Shown piece after piece: positions 60,531 through 64,000 of a stretch of DNA of 64,000 nt. Both the position numbers and the translations under genes were made by a program. Source of the DNA: Staphylococcus shinii (GTDB lineage Bacteria; Bacillota; Bacilli; Staphylococcales; Staphylococcaceae); NCBI RefSeq assembly GCF_017583065.1, contig NZ_JAGEVL010000006.1:62001-126000 (forward strand), read 5' to 3'. Numbering within the stretch: position 1 is the stretch's first letter; the number at the start of each line of letters is the position of its first letter. Under the pieces are notes generated by a model. That model searched no databases. It had not been told where the DNA came from and saw only the letters and a program-made list of their open reading frames with translations.

Positions 60531-62669
60531 ATGAAATCATTAATTATAGCTGAGAAACCTTCAGTAGGTAGAGACATTGCAAATACGCTTAATATCAACG
60601 AAAAACGTAATGGCTACTTTGAAAATAATAAATATATTGTCACGTGGGCATTAGGTCATCTTGTAACTAACGCAACTCCAGAACAATATGATACGAATTA
60701 TAAAGAATGGAAACTTAATGATTTACCAATCATACCTAATAAAATGAAGACAGTTGTTATTAGTAAGACTAGAAAACAATTTTCAACTGTTCAATCATTG
60801 ATTAATAATAAAAATGTGAAAGACATTGTTATTGCAACCGATGCTGGGAGAGAAGGAGAGCTTGTAGCACGCTTAATTTTAGATAAAGCACATAATAAAA
60901 AGCCAATTAAGCGTTTGTGGATTAGTTCAGTAACACAAAAAGCAATTAGAGATGGTTTTAGCAAACTTCAAGACGGTCGCAAATTTAACAATTTATATTA
61001 TGCTGCGTTAGCGAGAAGTGAAGCAGATTGGATTGTAGGTATTAATGCTACGAGAGCTTTAACTACTAAGTATGATGCACAACTATCGCTAGGGCGTGTG
61101 CAAACACCAACAATACAATTAGTTCAGATGAGACAGAATGAAATCAAACAATTTAAACCGAAAACATACTATACTATGTCAATCGATGCAGGAGGGTTAA
61201 CTTTTCAATGTGCTAAACCACAGTCACATCCGGATAAATCAGCGTTTGAAAGCATAAGAGGAGAAATTAAAGGCCACCCAGCTCAAATAACAACAATTAC
61301 TAAATCACATAAAAAAGCATATCCACAACAACTATATAGTCTAACTGACCTTCAGCAAGATGCATATAAACGTTTTAACTTAGGCCCAAAAGAGACATTG
61401 AATACATTACAAGCGTTATATGAACGTCATAAATTGGTTACGTATCCGCGTACGGATTCTAATTATTTAACTGATGATATGGTAGATACTTTAAAAGATA
61501 GATTACAAGCAATTATGGCAACTTCATTAAAAGATATTGCGAAAAAACAAATATCGCAATCATTTACAGCAAAGCAAAAGTTTGTGAATAATAGCAAAGT
61601 TTCAGATCATCATGCGATTATCCCTACTGAGGTACGGCCAGACATGGGGCAATTAAGCCAAAGAGAATCGAAAATATATATGATGGTTGCACAAAGATAT
61701 TTAGAAAACCTAATGCCACCTCATGAATACGAAGCTGTGTCGATAGAGTTGAGTGTTGAGGATTACGTATTCACATTTAAAGATAAAGTGACTACTAAAA
61801 TAGGCTTTAAAGAAGTATATGAAGATAAGGTAAAAATTAATGCTCAAATGGAGCAACTGCAAAAAGGTGCAAAACTAAGTATTAGTAATATACAAATAGA
61901 TCAACATGAGACGACACCGCCTCCATATTTTAATGAAGGGACATTGCTTAAAGCGATGGAAAGCCCACAAAAATTCTTTGATTTAACTGATAAAAAACAT
62001 AATCAAACATTAAAAGAAACAGGCGGTATAGGTACAGTTGCTACGAGAGCGGATATTATTGATAAACTCTTTAATATGAACGCAATTGAATCTAGAGATG
62101 GCAAAATAAGAATTACATCCAAAGGGAAGCAAATATTAGAATTAGCACCTCAGAAACTAACTTCACCATTATTAACCGCAGAATGGGAAGAAAAGCTAAC
62201 CCTTATAGAACAAGGTAAATATGATGCAAATAAATTTATAACTGAAATGAAGTCATTCACTAATGAAGTTGTAGCTGAGATTAAAGAAAGTGAACAAAAT
62301 TATAAACATGATAATTTAACAACAACAGAATGCCCAACATGTGGTAAATTTATGATTAAAGTGAAAACAAAAAATGGTCAAATGTTAGTCTGTCAAGATC
62401 CGCAATGTAAGACGAAGAAAAATGTACAAAGAAAAACAAATGCCCGTTGCCCAAATTGCCACAAGAAAATGACGCTATTCGGTAAAGGTAAAGATGCAGT
62501 ATATCGTTGTGTGTGTGGTCATACAGAAACACAAGCCCAAATGGAGAAGCGTCATAAAAATAAAAAATCAGACAAAGTAAATAAAAAAGATTTAAAAAAA
62601 TATATGAATAAAGACGAAGGATTAGAAAATAACCCGTTCCAAGACGCATTAAAAGGGCTGAAGTTCTAG
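60531..62669 (+). CDS. topB: DNA topoisomerase III, 712 aa
   Basis: Type IA topoisomerase. The TOPRIM domain opens with [15 protein letters not shown], followed by [16 protein letters not shown] with the acidic metal ligands. The catalytic tyrosine is Tyr305 in [13 protein letters not shown], with HHAIIPTEV and [10 protein letters not shown] later. The C-terminus has two Cys zinc ribbons (CPTCGKFM...[14 protein letters not shown]...CVCG) and a long basic tail. GAAAGGGCG precedes the ATG. Full length for the family. Confidence 0.95.
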   Translation: MKSLIIAEKPSVGRDIANTLNINEKRNGYFENNKYIVTWALGHLVTNATPEQYDTNYKEWKLNDLPIIPNKMKTVVISKTRKQFSTVQSLINNKNVKDIVIATDAGREGELVARLILDKAHNKKPIKRLWISSVTQKAIRDGFSKLQDGRKFNNLYYAALARSEADWIVGINATRALTTKYDAQLSLGRVQTPTIQLVQMRQNEIKQFKPKTYYTMSIDAGGLTFQCAKPQSHPDKSAFESIRGEIKGHPAQITTITKSHKKAYPQQLYSLTDLQQDAYKRFNLGPKETLNTLQALYERHKLVTYPRTDSNYLTDDMVDTLKDRLQAIMATSLKDIAKKQISQSFTAKQKFVNNSKVSDHHAIIPTEVRPDMGQLSQRESKIYMMVAQRYLENLMPPHEYEAVSIELSVEDYVFTFKDKVTTKIGFKEVYEDKVKINAQMEQLQKGAKLSISNIQIDQHETTPPPYFNEGTLLKAMESPQKFFDLTDKKHNQTLKETGGIGTVATRADIIDKLFNMNAIESRDGKIRITSKGKQILELAPQKLTSPLLTAEWEEKLTLIEQGKYDANKFITEMKSFTNEVVAEIKESEQNYKHDNLTTTECPTCGKFMIKVKTKNGQMLVCQDPQCKTKKNVQRKTNARCPNCHKKMTLFGKGKDAVYRCVCGHTETQAQMEKRHKNKKSDKVNKKDLKKYMNKDEGLENNPFQDALKGLKF

Positions 62670-62675
62670 ATTTAT

Positions 62676-62747
62676 CGAACAAATGGTACGAAAAATAAAG
62701 TAAGGTTCGTGTTTGCTATTGTAAAAAAGTTCGTTTGGTATTAGAAT
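62676..62747 (+). promoter_or_regulatory. Purine permease promoter with PurR-box-like sites
   Basis: TTGTAA (62719-62724), 17-bp spacer, TAGAAT (62742-62747). Just upstream, CGAAC (62676-62680) and GTTCG (62705-62709) are inverted with their centres 29 bp apart, close to the usual PurBox pair; another GTTCG is at 62729-62733. I see no purine riboswitch core. Confidence 0.5.
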
Positions 62748-62779
62748 ATGTAGGTATTTTAAAAAAAGGAGAACTAACC

Positions 62780-64000
62780 GTGAAAAAGTATTTCAAGTTT
62801 GATAAACACGAAACAAACTATAAGAGAGAGATACTTGGTGGGCTTACAACTTTCTTGTCTATGGCATATATATTAGCTGTTAACCCTCAAGTACTTAGTT
62901 TAGCAGGCGTTGATGGCGTGTCTGAAAATATGAAGATGGACCAAGGCGCAATCTTTGTTGCTACAGCTCTTGCGGCATTTGTAGGTTCATTATTTATGGG
63001 CTTAATAGCAAGGTATCCTATCGGGCTAGCACCAGGCATGGGTTTAAATGCATTCTTTGCATTTACAGTTGTATTAACCATGGGCATACCATGGCAAATT
63101 GGTTTAACAGGGGTTCTGTTTTCCGGAATAGTCTTTGCATTTTTAACAATGACTGGGCTCCGAGAAACAATTATAAATGCTATACCCTATCAGATGAAAA
63201 TGGCTGTATCAGCAGGAATTGGACTTTTCATAACCTTTGTAGGTTTACAAAGTTCTGGGATAATTGTGAGTAACGATTCTACATTAGTAACATTAGGAAA
63301 TATTACTGATGGACCAGTGTTGCTAACAATATTTGGTATTATAGCTACTGTTGTATTGTATGCTTTAAGAGTACCTGGAGCTATCTTTGTTGGTATGGCA
63401 CTTACTTCTATTGTAGGTATGATTACAGGGCTTATACATACACCAAGTGCTATTGTAGGGCAAGTACCAAGTATAGAGCCGACTTTTGGAGCAGCATTTG
63501 AAGCGTTCAAAGATCCAAGTCAATTACTTACAGTCCAGTTCTTAATTGTAATATTAACGTTCCTGTTTATTGATTTCTTTGATACTGCAGGCACACTTGT
63601 TGCTGTGGCTACACAAGCAGGTATCATGAAGGATAATAAGCTCCCAAGAGCTGGACGTGCACTGTTCTCAGATTCATTAGCGACAATTGTTGGTGCAATA
63701 TTTGGTACAACAACAACAACTTCTTATATTGAATCAAGTTCAGGTGTTGCAGTTGGAGCTAGAACAGGTTTTGCAAGTGTCATAACCGGGTTCTGTTTCT
63801 TGCTAGCGATATTTTTCAGCCCATTAATGGAAGTAGTAACAAGTGCTGTTACCACACCAGCATTAGTTGTAGTTGGCGTGTTGATGGCAGCAAACTTTGC
63901 AGAAATAGATTGGAAGAAATTTGAAGTAGCAGTACCTGCCTTTGTAACAATTATAATGATGCCTTTATCATATTCAATTGCTACTGGTATTGCATGTGGA
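62780..64000 (+). CDS. NCS2/AzgA-family purine permease (PbuG-like), 3' end outside window
   Basis: Starts at GTG 62780 after AAAGGAG. The first 407 codons are present of about 430-440, so most of the protein is here. Signatures are TNYKREILGGLTTFLSMAYILAVNP (in parts), IGLAPGMGLNAFFAFT, MKMAVSAGIGLFITFVGLQ, FIDFFDTAGTLVAVA and GTTTTTSYIESSSGVAVGARTG. It imports hypoxanthine/guanine or adenine with H+. PurR boxes upstream agree with a purine-transport role. Confidence 0.9.
   Translation, partial: MKKYFKFDKHETNYKREILGGLTTFLSMAYILAVNPQVLSLAGVDGVSENMKMDQGAIFVATALAAFVGSLFMGLIARYPIGLAPGMGLNAFFAFTVVLTMGIPWQIGLTGVLFSGIVFAFLTMTGLRETIINAIPYQMKMAVSAGIGLFITFVGLQSSGIIVSNDSTLVTLGNITDGPVLLTIFGIIATVVLYALRVPGAIFVGMALTSIVGMITGLIHTPSAIVGQVPSIEPTFGAAFEAFKDPSQLLTVQFLIVILTFLFIDFFDTAGTLVAVATQAGIMKDNKLPRAGRALFSDSLATIVGAIFGTTTTTSYIESSSGVAVGARTGFASVITGFCFLLAIFFSPLMEVVTSAVTTPALVVVGVLMAANFAEIDWKKFEVAVPAFVTIIMMPLSYSIATGIACG

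Noticed and set aside
1..64000. tRNA, rRNA, CRISPR, IS elements, integrase, toxin-antitoxin or phage-defence genes
   Set aside because: None of the tell-tale sequences (transposase DDE motifs, terminal repeats with target duplications, regular spacers, tRNA TTCRA loops with acceptor stems) was seen; the region is core chromosome.

Overview
This AT-rich window reads as chromosomal DNA of a coagulase-negative Staphylococcus. The evidence is SsaA-type CHAP proteins, SarR and SarV regulators, FmhB/FemX, FhuD2 and a complete molybdenum-cofactor cluster, in an order that, from memory, largely follows the S. aureus chromosome from the suhB-like gene to glcU and topB. A complete Leloir operon (galR-galK-galE-galT), absent from S. 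aureus, points to the S. saprophyticus/xylosus/carnosus type of species; the exact species cannot be named from the window. I see no rRNA, tRNA, CRISPR array, insertion sequence or prophage.

Layout. 0-2.3 kb: the 5' part of a MurNAc-6-phosphate hydrolase gene (mupG), a hypothetical gene and an HTH regulator. 2.3-2.5 kb: a small RNA that I identify as RsaI (RsaOG), with a CcpA (cre-like) site over its promoter. 2.7-12.6 kb: inositol-phosphatase-like protein, an LCP cell-wall ligase, formate dehydrogenase with its DUF1641 partner, a glucosaminidase, an FAD monooxygenase, a 2-hydroxyacid dehydrogenase and an SMR efflux pair. 13-18.6 kb: two CHAP cell-wall proteins, each with a perfect WalR box, around an opine-dehydrogenase-like protein and an NhaC antiporter. 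19-22.7 kb: flavin monooxygenase, SarR and a PTS-IIC-like permease. 23.1-27.5 kb: an amino-acid ABC importer with two permeases, divergent from an acyl-CoA-dehydrogenase-like flavoprotein. 27.6-31 kb: fhuD2 behind a Fur box, bioY behind a BirA operator, a GNAT protein and fdhD. 31.1-36 kb: galRKET. 36.1-46.4 kb: modABC and moeB-moaB-moaC-moeA-mobB-moaE-moaD-mobA-moaA, with a frameshifted MBL-fold gene and a GbsR-like regulator between them. 46.9-64 kb: sarV, an MFS pump with its MarR regulator, fmhB, an RND transporter, an AEC transporter, glcU-gdh, topB and a truncated purine permease gene.

Working together: ModABC imports molybdate, the moa/moe/mob genes build molybdopterin cofactor, FdhD sulfurates it and FdhA uses it, so the window holds a nearly self-contained formate oxidation module. 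A second theme is carbon control: cre-like sites lie at mupG, at RsaI and at the PTS-IIC gene. The CU-rich stretch of RsaI can pair over 21 nt with the ribosome-binding region of glcU, 57 kb away, so both partners of a known S. aureus regulatory pair are present. Most other intergenic DNA is explained by paired promoters and strong hairpin terminators. The unexplained parts are a 51-bp tandem repeat near 12.9 kb, a composite palindromic element near 47.4 kb and several perfect palindromes. I found no clear candidate for an entirely new system; the most interesting items are the RsaI-glcU pairing, the remodelled sarR-fhuD2 interval and the single-base break in the MBL gene.
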